From assembly GCA_026214975.1 (NCBI GenBank), contig CM047815.1, positions 76,227,299 through 76,291,298 of the forward strand: a stretch of DNA of 64,000 nt. Direction: 5' to 3'. Source of the DNA: Gentiana macrophylla. Taxonomy: Eukaryota; Streptophyta; Magnoliopsida; Gentianales; Gentianaceae. Shown here one piece after another: positions 32,787-44,659 of the stretch; position 1 is the first letter of the stretch, and each line of letters starts with the position of its first letter. The position numbers were made by a program, and so were the translations under genes. The notes below the pieces were generated by a model. That model did not search any database and was not told the DNA's origin. It saw only the letters and a program-made list of their open reading frames with translations.

Positions 32787-35010
32787 CTTTGCTCGCCCTC
32801 GAGTAAATTAGGCGTTTTAAAACCAACCAAGGGATTCAACTTTGTGATGTAGGTGCTACTACTCACACTCTCGAGGTAACCACAAAGTAAGAAACATGAA
32901 CATACACACATCGGTTATAACATTATCAAGAAAATGGAGTGTGTGTGGTGCCAAGCCAAAACCAAGTGCTCAAAATGATTGTCGGGGATTGAATCCCGAC
33001 TAAAAGTTTACCAACCGCCTCATACCAACCACCTTCTCCACTAATCAAGGTCACTAAGTCTAGACACGATCGGGTAGGACTTGAAGGGTTATAACGTTAG
33101 GCTAGGATAATTTTGGTTAATCGAAAGGGATAATTTGGGAACTGGAGAAAAGAAGTACGAGTGAACTTAATCAACAAATGTACCACCTTATTTCTATCAT
33201 ACAAAACACCCAAACTCCTTTTTGATCAATATAACACTTAGGGAACCATAGGATACCAACACACCCGAACTCATTGCCACAATCAACTATGTTTCAAGTG
33301 TCATGAGGCGAGATCGAGTACATTAGCACCTATCTCACTATCCCAACCCCTAACATCATAAAGATAACTTTTGAGCTCATTCCTTTGATTTCAACCCTTT
33401 ATTCCAATCTTCTCCAAACTTTTTTATTCAACGAGAGCTAATTTATTTTGAACTTTGAATGATTTTTTTTTTTGAAAGAGGGAAGAAATTTCACAGATTT
33501 TTCTTTTCTTTTTGGGCCAAACCCAAACATTAGGCCCAACGAGCTCCCCTTCTCCTTATAGCTCCAAACCAAGAAAACACCAACCCATCACAAGACATCC
33601 TTTCCCCCACCCCACACTTGCCTTAGCAAGTGTGTCCTAACAAAAGACTAAGTCCACTCGTAGGGTATAAATGAAGGAAACGTGACCATAATTGAGGCTC
33701 AAGGTAGGTTTCTGACTGAGTAACAAAATGGCTATAAACGAATGGTGGTCAGACCATTCTGTCAAGGCTGAGAGGGGCTTTGAAGGTCTAATGTTGGGGA
33801 TTAGGCTTATTTGGCTTTGGTTGGTCAAAGAGACGCCATGACCGTCATCCCGTATCCTACTTAGGCGAACCTTTCTATTTCGTCTCGAGACTAGTGGTAT
33901 GTGAGGTGGTAGCAATCAAATTGTGCACAAAGTATAGCTTACGTTAAATTAATAAACTCCATTCTCAAGATAATATCAAACCGCAGTGTACACGTTCGGG
34001 GCCCTACTAAGGTGATCACCACTCGAATGTGAAAATAACACAAACTACACGGTGTTGAAAACCCTTGAATTTTTTTTAAAAATTACCCAAAAATCGACTC
34101 AAGCCCGGTCATAGGCTAAGTATAACACATATTAAGCACATTTAAACAACAAAAATAGAAAAACAGCTAAGTCTCCCACACCACACTTAAACGAAACACT
34201 GCCCTCAGTGTGAGAGAGATAAAATGAGTAAAAGACTTAGCTGTTTGACCAAAAACCCGGCAGAAAGGCGCACTCGTAGCCCACGTGACATCTTCTAGTA
34301 AGCTCCATCTCGAGTATCTAAAACCATAGAAACAAAAACCAAGGCAAAACACATGCACGGGAAAAATCCACATGCCAAAAGATGGTGATAGATACGAGAT
34401 ATATAAAAATAGAAGCCATGCCACAAACAAAGTATCAAAGCATATCAACAATACTAGACGGGAATCGCATTGGATGTAAAGATAATCAAAAGAAACACAG
34501 AGCATCCACGCATAAAATAAGGCCACATAGGCTCACATAAAAACATCCCCGTCTACGTACAAGAGCCGGAACCAAAAGGAAATTCTCACGCCAACCTCTC
34601 TTTTAAGCTAAACTCTCCCCTCTTGCACCCAAAGACCACTCCCAACACATTATTACTACCAAAAAGGTGGGTTGCCTCCCCCAAGCGCCTTTGTTTTATG
34701 TCGTTGGCTCGACAAGATGACTTATACGGTGCCAATTTTTCCAAAGTTATACTATTGGCACATGTGAGAAAAGGTAGAAGTGCTTTGTTTAACGTCGTTA
34801 GCATCGACGTAGTGGCACTAAACGGACTCATACCTCAAAAGACTCAAAACAACAATTCAAATATTTTATTTCAAACAGGTATCACCAAAACCATCAACCA
34901 AAATCTGAGCTCAAAAAGATCAACAACTCAAGAAGACTAAAAATAGCAAGCATCACGGAAACCGAGTTCGCTAGAAACTTACCTCTCATGGCCCTCGATG
35001 TTACCTCTTC
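32787..35010 (-). other. LARD-1 interior, non-coding half
   Basis: No gag, pol or other recognisable frame on either strand. Frames up to ~120 codons occur here (for example 34167-34526 minus) without a domain or repeat pattern. Confidence 0.6.
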
Positions 35011-36311
35011 CTAACTCGGGAATCCTCTTTTGTCAAAATCTCTCATCACCTTCTTCTTGTAATTGCCATTCCAAGGTAGTTGTCCCCTTTTACAAATTCT
35101 ATGAGCTCCATCTACCGGTAAGTACGCAAAATCAATCGCATAATACTCATCAACACATGGTGGAAGAGTGTAATAATCCGGGACCGGCATGCTAATAATC
35201 TCCACTTCTCCCGGTAGCTCTACGATAAATGGCTCTTCAGTCTCATACGATTTCACCACACTCTTCATAACGACATCTTCATTTACTTCAATTGGGAGTG
35301 AGGGTGAAATGGGCGATCCCAGTTTCTCTTCCGACTCTAATTGTGTCTCATTAAACAGTGTGCTCAAATCTATCGTACACCCCTCCAAGTCATCATCTCG
35401 TATTTCATCGGGAGATAGTGTAATAGATAAAAGTTTCACCTCCTCCATTTCCAAGTCTTGCAACTCCTCTTCATCCCAAAACGAGCTATCTTCATCACCA
35501 AAAATTCTTGCTCACCATAACAATGGTCGGTTCCACCACACATTCCACCAAGGTATCATCAATTTTCATCTCAAGGGGTGAAGGTGCAATAGGTAGAACG
35601 TGAAACTTGCCATAATCAAATATCGCAATAGAAGGTGGCACTATGAGCAATCACAACTCACTATCCGCTCTCGAAATCTCATCATGGCAAACTCAATCAT
35701 CAACCTCACTCTCAACCTGAACTTTTCAAAGATAACATCATCATCCCGGACCACCGCTATTGCACATGTCTCTTCCTCTTTCTCATGCCTCCTCTTTTCA
35801 ATCAATTGCCCCATCCGGTCTTCAAGATTTCTTACGCCGAGTCAAATCTTCTATCGAACTCTTGCATATCCTTCTTCATTTGAATCAAACTCTCGCTCAA
35901 TAAAAAATTAATCCGCTTTATTTGAATGTCGGTGAAGTCTTCTTGTGGAATGGGAAACCGATCATACTTGACTTTGATTCATTGGAGGTGAGTAGTAGGC
36001 CTCTTGCCATGCCAAACTCGATCAAGTGGCTGAATCTGGGTGAAGCTATCAACACGTTGAGTATGAACACCGTAATCCTGATAAACACTAGGGTTCGGAC
36101 AACCCTCATATTGTTGTGGCTCATAACTTGAATAACCATAATTTTGACTTTGGCATGCACTAGGGCACTGATAAGCCCATGAACCTTGGTTACTCTGCTG
36201 TTGATATTGAGGCTGAGGCAAGAACTGTTGTTGATAACTTTGTTCAGGTGCCTGAGGTTGGTAGGGGTATTGTTGTTCAGGTGAGTAGTATTGATCGAAA
36301 AATCCATCCAT
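35011..36311 (-). pseudogene. LARD-1 gag-like remnants with Gln/Tyr/Pro-rich segment
   Basis: Read right to left. The 110-codon frame from 36311 starts MDGFFDQYYSPEQQYPYQPQ and is rich in Gln, Tyr and Pro. After its stop another frame carries FPIPQEDFTDIQIKRINFLL and IQMKKDMQEFDRRFDS, then RNLEDRMGQLIEKRR-like sequence, reminiscent of the gag-protease linker of Athila-type elements. From 35463 a 150-codon frame is acidic (LLSITLSPDEIRDDDLEGCT, KLGSPISPSLPIEVNED) and ends DGAHRICKRGQLPWNGNYKK. No CCHC knuckle, protease or RT is seen. I infer gag ancestry from the sequence style; the roles of the pieces are unknown. Confidence 0.55.
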
Positions 36312-36500
36312 TTAAGCTCAAGCTGCAAGATCTCAGAAAACAACAAGAACACAATCACAGTATCTAGTCACCACCACCACCGCAATAGGTGGTGTGACTT
36401 TCAACAAAAAACCATCATCAAGAAAAAAAATAAAAAGAAAAAAAAGAAAACAACCTAGGCCTAAGCTTTTGGTTCACTTACAAGATATCACAAAAACATA

Positions 36501-36519
36501 TTCCCCGGCAACGGCACCA
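36501..36519 (-). promoter_or_regulatory. LARD-1 primer binding site
   Basis: Minus strand tggtgccgttgccggggaa, 3 nt from the LTR. It matches the 3' end of plant tRNA-Asp (tggcgccgttgccgggga) except for one or two bases. Confidence 0.85.
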
Positions 36520-36522
36520 TTT

Positions 36523-38317
36523 TGAACGAGGCTTAATTCACCCTTCAAAAATGATTGTAAAGACTCGAAACCGTGGGCAAACTAACTCTCTAACCGGCAG
36601 TGTACCGGGTCGATTTCTAGCATAGCTACAGGAGTACGAGGTCGAACCCAAAGGAACATGGTTGCGAATACCAAAGCAAACTTCAAACTTAGTCTAGGAA
36701 AATCGATGGTTGAAAAGGTTAATTACTACAACAACTACTAAAGCGATTATTAACGAAGTTTAACTAAGAGAGAGGGACATAGCCGAACCATGATCCAAAT
36801 AGCTAATTTCAACCCTAAGGATAGACAAAACCGGGAGTGTGCATTAAAACAAACGAACCCTTGCAAACGATCTCACGGGTGCGTGCTCCTAATTCTGGTG
36901 CTAAGATCTGAACAACTCTCCTTTAACACCCTATGCCATGTTAACTACCCTTCCCTTTAGAAGATTCACTAACAAGACATGATATGCACTAGAGCCGCTT
37001 AAACGTGAAAACGAGTAACCTCGCATTGGGCTCGGGCTTAACAACTAAGCCGAGTCTACGCCGCGATCTTAGAACCCCTTTTCCCACATCTCTCTATCTG
37101 AACAACTCTCAAGATTGATGTGTGTGATTTTTGACCTAGGTAGCTAATCTAGCCCAAATCTATAATAACAAGTTCTAAGACATGAAACAAGTAAGATTAA
37201 ACAATAAAAAGCACTACCCACTCCCAATTTCATCACCCAAAGGGTGATTTCACCAAATTTCACATGATTCGACTATGAAAGGGGATTAGCTACTCATTAT
37301 ACTAATCAAAACATATACAAAACAGAAAATGGAAGCCATAATAAGTAAAAGAGAAGAGAAATATACCACAAATTGAGAGAAATTCGAGTTGAGATCCAAA
37401 AGTACAATAAAAAGCTTCACACAAAGGTGAAATCTTAGGAGAGAAAATGGAAATCTAAGCTAAGAGGGGGTAAAATCTACCTATGTTTTGGTGTTTTTAA
37501 GCTAAGGGAAGTGGAAATTAACTATTACAATAATCAAAAGAAAATGGGTCAAAGAGTGCCCAAGGTTGTGAAAAAGATAGAGTGAAGTTCGTTGGAGGTT
37601 GTATTTATAGATAGGGTGAAAATTTGCAGAAAACGGCCCCAAACGCACGTTTGAAAGGTCCCAAACGTGCGTTTTGCTTCAGCCAAACGCCTGGTTTAAA
37701 GTCCCAAACGTGCGTTTGAAGAAAGGGCTTCACGAACAGAGAGTTTGGGGCTGAAACGCGCGTTTGAAATGGTTCCAAACGCGCATTTGAGATTTGACAG
37801 TTTTCTAGCTGCAGTAAAACCATGATATCTTCGCATGTAAAACTCCGAATTGACTGATTCAAAATGCGTTGGAAATCTATTTCAATTATCTACAACTTTC
37901 ATGAAGAGACCAAGACCAGAAAATGCCTCCATCATAGGTCAAAATGCTTCTTAACAGAACATAGCATGAAGATACCAACTATTTTTCTTCCTTTTCTTCA
38001 TTTTTCTTCTTCCTTGGCTCATTCTTGCACCTTGATCATACTTCTCATCATAGATCTTCGCATTCCGGTTTCTCATGACACCTAGACCCTACAATCTCAT
38101 GAACGAACAAGACACAAAAACGATTCCGGAGAGTAAAAGTGCTCGGGAATGGGTTAATATCACTAAAAAGAGGTAGTAAACAATCAAAGCGACAGATTTA
38201 CTTCCCGTGCTATAAACTCACGATATTACCCAAAAACGGTTTAAAAACACCGAGAATGTGCTAAAAGTGGGATAAACGGGGGTGGAAAATGCATCGGAAT
38301 CATGTAAAGTTGACTCC
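36523..38317 (-). repeat. LARD-1 5' LTR
   Basis: 1795 bp, the transcription-start LTR on the minus strand. Minus-strand ctataaata (complement of 37602-37610) is the likely TATA box. Confidence 0.92.
37641..37788 (-). promoter_or_regulatory. Array of CG-rich palindromes in LARD-1 LTR (copy 2)
   Basis: The same boxes as at 32088-32235. Two have changed by transitions relative to copy 1: aaacgtgcgttt in place of aaacgtacgttt, and aaacgcgcattt in place of aaacgcgcgttt. Confidence 0.65.
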
Positions 38318-39839
38318 CATCACTCCACCATCGCCCCGACCTTCAGCCGGACAGCCTCAATATCCGCCGCCCCAGTACCAACCTCAGGCTTATCAAACTC
38401 AACCATATCCGGCTCAACCTCAACATCATGAATGTGTCCCTGATACGGGGGCCACACATCATATGACTAACAATTTATGGAATCTCAATCTCTAGTGTGA
38501 GCCCTACGATGGTCCGGATCTTATTAATATTGGTGACGGCTCAGAATTCCTATCTCACATATTGGTTCTTCTACTGTATCTACTCCTACTAGCTCGTATT
38601 TACTTTCGAATATTCTTGTTTCCCCCTCTCTACGTACTAATCTTCTTTCTGTTCAACGCTTTTCTTCAGACAATTATGTTTACTTTGAGTTTCACGACTA
38701 TTACTTTCTTGTGAAGGACTACTCGGGCTGTATCCATTATAGGGGTTACCTTAAGGATGGGCTTTACCACTTCTCCAGCCTGTTCAACCATCCCACTGCT
38801 CGTGCCCTCCTCTCTAGCCGTGATTCCACTTCCCTTTGGCATCAACGGCTTGGTCATTGCTCCCAGCAAGCTCTCAGTCAAGTTTTGCATCTTTACATAT
38901 TTCTGTTTCAAATAAATCACCAGCCCCTGTTTGTGCCGCGTGTCAATTAGCTAAGAGTCATCGCCATTCCCTCCCCGTGTCAAACTTTACTTTTGTTGCT
39001 ATTTTGGATTTGCTTTATTCCATTGTTAGGGGTCTGTGTGTTGAACCCTCGATTTATGGTTCCCGGTATTATATAAGCTTTGTGGATGATTTTTTTAAAT
39101 TTATTTGGTTATATCCCCTTCGTGCTAAATCTGATGTTGAGACTATTTTTACTAATTTCCGCTCCTTTGTTGAACGCTAATTTAATCGTAAAACTAAAGC
39201 AATGCAAACTGATTGGGGAGGTGAATTTCAACTCCTATCTCATCACCTCATAACCCTTGGAAATGAACACCATGTCTCTTGCCCTCACACTCACGAGCAA
39301 ATGGGTGCGGTTGAACGCCGCCATCGCCATATTGTCGAAACCGGCTTATCCCTTCTATCACAATCAAACCTTCCTCTCCCTTATTGGGAGGATGCTTTCA
39401 CCTCTGCCGTCTATGTTATCAATCCCCTGCCTTCTCGGGTCCTTCACGATAAATCCCCGTATGAAACCCTCTATCATCGTTCTTCTGATTACTCATTCCT
39501 TAGGGTCTTCGGGTGTGCCTCCTGGCCCTATCTCTGTCCCTATAATCACCACAAAATGGACTTCCGTTCTAAAAGTTATGTCTTTCTCGGTTATAGCTCC
39601 TCACATCTCGGCTACAAGTTCCTTGACCTCCAGGCCGACAAAGTATATATTTCTCGTCATGTAGTTTTTGACGAACACACATTTCCCCACACTTCCGCTC
39701 CTTTCTATCCTCCGACTGAATCTCTTACGGTTCCTCTTCCAATACAATTGACTTATCGGCCTCTTGCTCATGTACCTACTCCAGTGTCTGAAGCAAATCC
39801 ACAACCTCCTTCCCCTACTTCCCCCAATCTCTGACGTCC
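38318..39839 (+). pseudogene. Copia-2 protease and integrase
   Basis: It resumes the gag end (Pro/Gln-rich PQYPPPQYQPQAYQTQPYPA), then CVPDTGATHHMTNNLW, the protease site. A TAG ends this frame at 38493. The GAG-pre-integrase finger is clear (TSLWHQRLGHCSQQAL), followed out of frame by CAACQLAKSHRH. In the integrase core the first catalytic Asp is lost: where HSDVWGP is expected it reads YSIVRGL. GSRYYISFVDDF follows; a TAA lies at 39178-39180. Then come MQTDWGGEF (second Asp), HTHEQMGAVERRHRHIVE (Glu), SPYETLYHRSSDYSFLRVFG and KSYVFLGYSSSHLGYK. The frame ends in a Pro-rich linker; RT is absent because the element stops at 39886. Confidence 0.9.
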
Positions 39840-40149
39840 CCTGCATCCTCTACCGAATTGTCTCCCAATACCGAGCCTACTCCTACTGTTGGAAATAAAA
39901 TTTATGTTTTGATGATAATTCATCATATTTATTCAAAGTATTATCTTAACCCCATTGATGAAGTGCTGAAGCTAGCTGTTATAGTGAAAGGCTAAAAGAT
40001 GTCTAGAACTGAATGTATATGATTTACTAAAGTCTGATAATTGTATAGGTTACATTAGACAAGTATTGTAATAGTTATAGTTTCGTGAAAAAGACTGATA
40101 AACTGACTCAGACTACTCCAATATGGAACTGAAGAAGATAAGTTCGTTG

Positions 40150-40154
40150 AGGGA
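40150..40154. repeat. LARD-2 target site duplication (left)
   Basis: aggga, repeated exactly at 46401-46405. Confidence 0.9.
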
Positions 40155-41897
40155 TGATGCACGTAGATCAAGTGAAATTAAAATACTTGACCACCAAAAC
40201 CAATACTAGCAAGAGGACTAGGTCCATCGTAGTATAGCTACAGCGAATCAAGGTCGATCCCACAGGGAACCAATTGTGGATCATTTATATATAAACAATT
40301 AATCATTCATGCCGAGCACATAAAGACGGTCTACGACCAACAAAAGACAAGAAAAAGTAAAGGACACGACTCGACACAACACAAATAAAGACACGTAATT
40401 AACCTCCCCAATTATCATGCTATCGTTTGGATCTAGAAATTCTATATAATTAAGCTAGACTCGACAACTATTAATCCGATTCGTATTTCTTTTATAGTGG
40501 CTACGGGAGTCATCCCCTAAACTAGATCTAGCTCCGGTTAGGCCATCTAGATCACTATGCTACATCACGTGACTTCGCTTTTTCGGCCTCCATCTCATAT
40601 GACTCGACGCTTATAAAACTAGGGATGCCGATATTAACCGTATTCCTCACCTAGGCAACATTCCTTTTTTTGGGCGTATTTCTGAGACGATCGCGATCAG
40701 TCTCCGTCCCCATTAACACTAACTTTTAGGTATCATGTTAATCTACAATTTACGATAACTAGGTGAGCTCAATTCCTAATACTGTCTGAGCAGTCTAGAT
40801 CTCATTGAAAGTCCCGGAAGATCAATTCATGAGCCGACCTAGAGCCCTATATTGGTATTTCCTAATCATACGCTAATTAAAAGACAAGCAACGTAGCCGT
40901 AGCCATACCTACTAAGATAAGAAATTCTATGTGGACAATCACACCATAAAGACGTGGCTAGATTGACGCGCGAAAACCTAAATCTTAGCGTTTACATATA
41001 ATGTAACGGATAAAATAGAGATTCATAAAGAAATTATACAGATCTACTAAAAACACGGTTGTTGATCATACCAAAGTCATCTATAGGTCATTGGATAACA
41101 GATCTGAGCGTGTGGATCCTTATAGACAAGGAATCCCCACTGCCTCATATCGTATCCTTAGATCTACATCGTTCGGTGAAGAACGAACAACCTCAAACGA
41201 TAAACAATAATTGGGGCTTAATTACAAAGAACTAAGAACAAATAAATACAAGAACTTACATTACTGCAGATCTTGCATAAAAACTGCTCTAAAAAAAACT
41301 GAAGATTTTATTATGAACTGAAAAGTGTATATGGTCGAGTGTGGCGTAAATGGCGTGTATAACATGCCTTTATTTATAGGGGTTCAAGCTAATTAAGAGA
41401 TATACTTTAAAATGTCAAAACAAATAAGAGATAACTCCCGGCCGATCTCCAATTAAAAGATAAAATGCGCCCCCCTAGAATGCATATCCTCCATTGGCGC
41501 CATCTTTGAGTGGTTTGCCATGCTTATCCGATCTTTTCGTGCTAATCCGATATTTATCTTGATTTTCCTTTGATTTATCTTGAGATTTAATTCTTTCATT
41601 TGTATTTATCCTCCATAATTATCCAAACTCAAAAAAATAGATATTTATCCCAAAATAAATCATATTTAAATAAAACGGATAAATATAATAAAAACGGATA
41701 AATACCGATTTATATAATAAAAATGGATAATCACCAAATTATATCTTATAAAATGGATAAATACCAAATTATATTTTATAAATCACAAAACATTAAATAA
41801 TACATATAAACATGTGATTTAATATAAAATACATATTATTAATCCCGATTTAAGGTCAACGTTGATGACTTTTACGGGTATAATTTGACCGTCATCA
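40155..41897 (-). repeat. LARD-2 3' LTR
   Basis: 1743 bp, highly similar to 44660-46400 with small indels and substitutions, mostly in the middle (compare 40660-40800 with 45170-45300). Confidence 0.92.
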
Positions 41898-44632
41898 ACT
41901 ACCCCCACTCGCACTTTGATCGTCTGAACAAAGCATCAATAAGTCATTCCCAAGAAAATAATTGCCATGGTCAAATCGTACTTACGCGAGAGAGCTCGAG
42001 TCAACTCATACCACCATGCTCATAAGATATCCATTATTCACTACTCTCTATGAACCGGCGTGATGTGTGCATGTGCATTCGGGCTTTATATAATCGAAGC
42101 AAGATCGAATTTATGCAAACTTCGTAATCTCAACCTACCAACATCAAAGATTCCCACTTCTTAAGCCTCGCAATGGGTAAAGACATGGTGCAATAAGCAA
42201 GAGCGTCATCCATAAGGTTTTTGGACTTGGAGACCGAGAAATATACTCAAGCCTCTTAAAAATTGAATTTTTGTTCTCATTTTCATCATTTCAAACTTTA
42301 CCACTTCTCAAGAAAGAAACTTGCTTTAAAAGTAAAGTATGCATTGCAAGAATCCTCTCTCACGGATTAGTGGAAGCATTGAATATTACCACAAGCGGGG
42401 CTACTTTGGTAATGTTACTACAAGCCCAAAGTTTAACTTATTGTCAAAACACGATAATTCTCAAGCTTATTACTCCGCTTTGATGGCGTAAGATAGAATA
42501 CATCAAAGAGATAAATATCGACACTAAGTCTGCATAACCAATCATCTACGCAATGTACACATAATTCTTCTTAGTTATTATAATTTGTACGGTATTCGTC
42601 GATTCATTTTGAGTAATCAAATAATAAATAACTACTTGCAATAGTTGGCATGAATATCCTTAAGTTCACATTCACATAAGTATAATATGATCACGTACTC
42701 ATGCAACTTGGTTCCTTTCCTATCAATTCTTAGCTCGGAACTCACAATTCTAAGGGTACGAGATAAATAATATGACATTTTTTCAATTTTTCACCGTTTC
42801 ATTCAATTTTCAATTATAACATATCATAGATAAGTCTCCTAAAACTTTTGATCGAACCAAAAACTTTTAAAATCGAGCTAGGGCAGAGCTACACGTACCC
42901 CAGCTAGGATCATGAAAACCAAAATGATAAAAGATAATCATTAAAACTTAGCAATATTTCAAATTCCGCAACACAAAGGTATTTTGTAAACAAAATGGAG
43001 GTTTAGAGTATGATGGGTTTAGAAAAAGATATATATAAAGATGGTAAGAAAACATAAAGGGTGGGTAAGAAATTGTGTGTTGGGTGGGTATTGGTTAAGG
43101 GTTTGGGTTAGGGTGGGAGAGTGAAATAGATGTAAAGAAAGAGAGGGGATGAAAGAGTGGTTAGAAATATGAATTGTGAGGCAGATTGGTGAGAGAATAG
43201 AAAAGGTTGAAGGGTGAAAAGGTACAAAGTAAATGATAAGGGTAGTTGCGGAATGAATTGCACACAACTTTGGATCTTTACTCGGATCGCCATTCTTAAA
43301 GGTTTTGGAAGTTGACCAAAATTGTTCTTGTTCGTACCAATCACTCTCTGTTACATTTTCAGTAATTCTCAAGATCTCTTAATGCTTCCATCTTAAGGCT
43401 GATTGCTAAATTTCCTTTTCTTTAGCAATTTTTTGACTCTCCTACGAAACTCTATTTCACGTGGCTTATATTGAGTAAAAAAAATTTGCACATCCTTAGC
43501 CCAATGGCCATCGGAACACGTCAAAATAAAAAACCTCAACATATGTCACGTTACTCTTATTGGATTTAAAGAAAACAAAACATAAAATCCTAAAAAGAAA
43601 TCCTAAGGGTTTTAAAGAAGTAGTTCTGAGTTTAAAGTCCTCAGCTCGACTTTCCAAAATTATCCTTGTCAGTTATCCTTCTTGGATCGCAAGATGTTGA
43701 TCCCTTGAGCACTATATGAGGTGGGCTCGCCGCTTTTATGGATTAATACCCTTCCTTTGGTTGTGAGACCTAGAAACGACATTTATCCATTCCATTTATA
43801 CAAAGCTCTTACCTCGGCTCTCGTTTTTAGGAATGAGTGAATTCTAAGGAGATTTAGTCCTAGGGACTTATTTTAATCATATCCTCTATAATGCTGCTTC
43901 ATTATGCTCTCTCAAAACTCAACGTCTTCTTTTGATTGTAAATTCTTAAAACTACACAAATTGTTGCTCCCCTGGCCAGTAGAAGCAATCTCATGCATAA
44001 GACAATGAGATTTTGACAGAACTACGAGGAACTCTTTATTCACTGCTTCCTTCAACTACTACATGTTTCCTTACACCCTCTAGATGATACAGATTTGGGG
44101 CAGAACCTTCCACACTAATAAAATAAATCTTACAAACCAACTCCGGGCTAAGATTCTCATTCAGGTTCATGTAAAGACCAGCTTATGTTCAAAAGATCAA
44201 AAGATAGTAAAATATAAGCAAAAAAGGTAGTACCTTGCCTTCAACATTGTACCACGAATAATTCGAACCTTAATATTTATTTTCTCGGAGCCATCTTAGT
44301 GTTTTAAAGGTGTTTCTTCCATTGCTTTCCCATCGTAGATTCGTAGCTCCACATGTTGCTGGGTTATTTTTTCTGCTCCCGCGAAAAATTACTGACTCGG
44401 ATTATTTCTTCTCTGGTTTCTGCAAACAGAAGAAAAACCAAACGGACCGTAGACTGATTTTAACATGGTTTCCCATGCTGCTATCAGACCTACGGATTAA
44501 ACATACGAAGATAAACAGACACACGAAATTTACACAAAGCGTATAACCGAGGGGACTCAAAACGTATAAACGGACTCTAAAATAGAAAACTTGACATGAA
44601 TAAAAAATTATTTATATATAAAATTGACCGTT
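41898..44632 (-). other. LARD-2 interior, non-coding
   Basis: No recognisable gag, pol or host gene on either strand. The longest minus-strand frame (43019-43372) is a low-complexity Ser/Thr/Pro/Phe-rich sequence without a domain. A T-rich/purine-rich strand asymmetry around 43010-43250 explains it. Confidence 0.65.
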
Positions 44633-44653
44633 GGTTCCCCGGAAACGGCGCCA
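44633..44653 (-). promoter_or_regulatory. LARD-2 primer binding site
   Basis: Minus strand tggcgccgtttccgggga, 6 nt from the LTR; one mismatch to the tRNA-Asp 3' end. Confidence 0.85.
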
Positions 44654-44659
44654 AAAACT

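Larger units (their letters stand above)
30969..38317 (-). mobile_element. LARD-1: large non-autonomous gypsy-type element in Copia-2
   Basis: 7.35-kb element with ~1.8-kb LTRs (30969-32769 and 36523-38317) starting TGATCGAGG/TGAACGAGG and ending CCCATCA, with a perfect 5-bp duplication ctcca. On the minus strand the primer site tggtgccgttgccggggaa follows the right LTR, so the element reads right to left. The 3.75-kb interior has only gag-like fragments and no protease, RT or integrase. Long LTRs, a tRNA-Asp-like primer site and missing pol are typical of LARD derivatives of the Athila/Tat group. LTR divergence is roughly 2 % by eye. Confidence 0.92.
29801..39886 (+). mobile_element. Copia-2: Ty1/copia element split by LARD-1
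   Basis: A short LTR (about 29801-29924, start uncertain), a tggtatcggacc primer site (29928-29939), gag up to 30963, then after the LARD-1 insertion protease and integrase (38318-39839). The coding sequence across the LARD-1 target site is collinear: the gag-side frame ends DEA and resumes with SPRPSAGQPQYPPPQ after removing one copy of ctcca. RT, RNase H and the 3' LTR are not found; the element stops where Copia-3 begins at 39887. Confidence 0.85.

Noticed and set aside
34167..34526. 119-codon hydrophobic minus-strand frame in LARD-1
   Set aside because: No membrane-protein family recognised and no support from the element layout; likely chance.
35189..35581. 130-codon Ser-rich plus-strand frame
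   Set aside because: Complement of the acidic LARD-1 frame; LARD-1 is transcribed from the minus strand as its primer site shows.
43019..43372. 117-codon minus-strand frame in LARD-2
   Set aside because: Low-complexity Ser/Thr/Pro/Phe sequence from a strand-biased tract; no domain and no matching start context.
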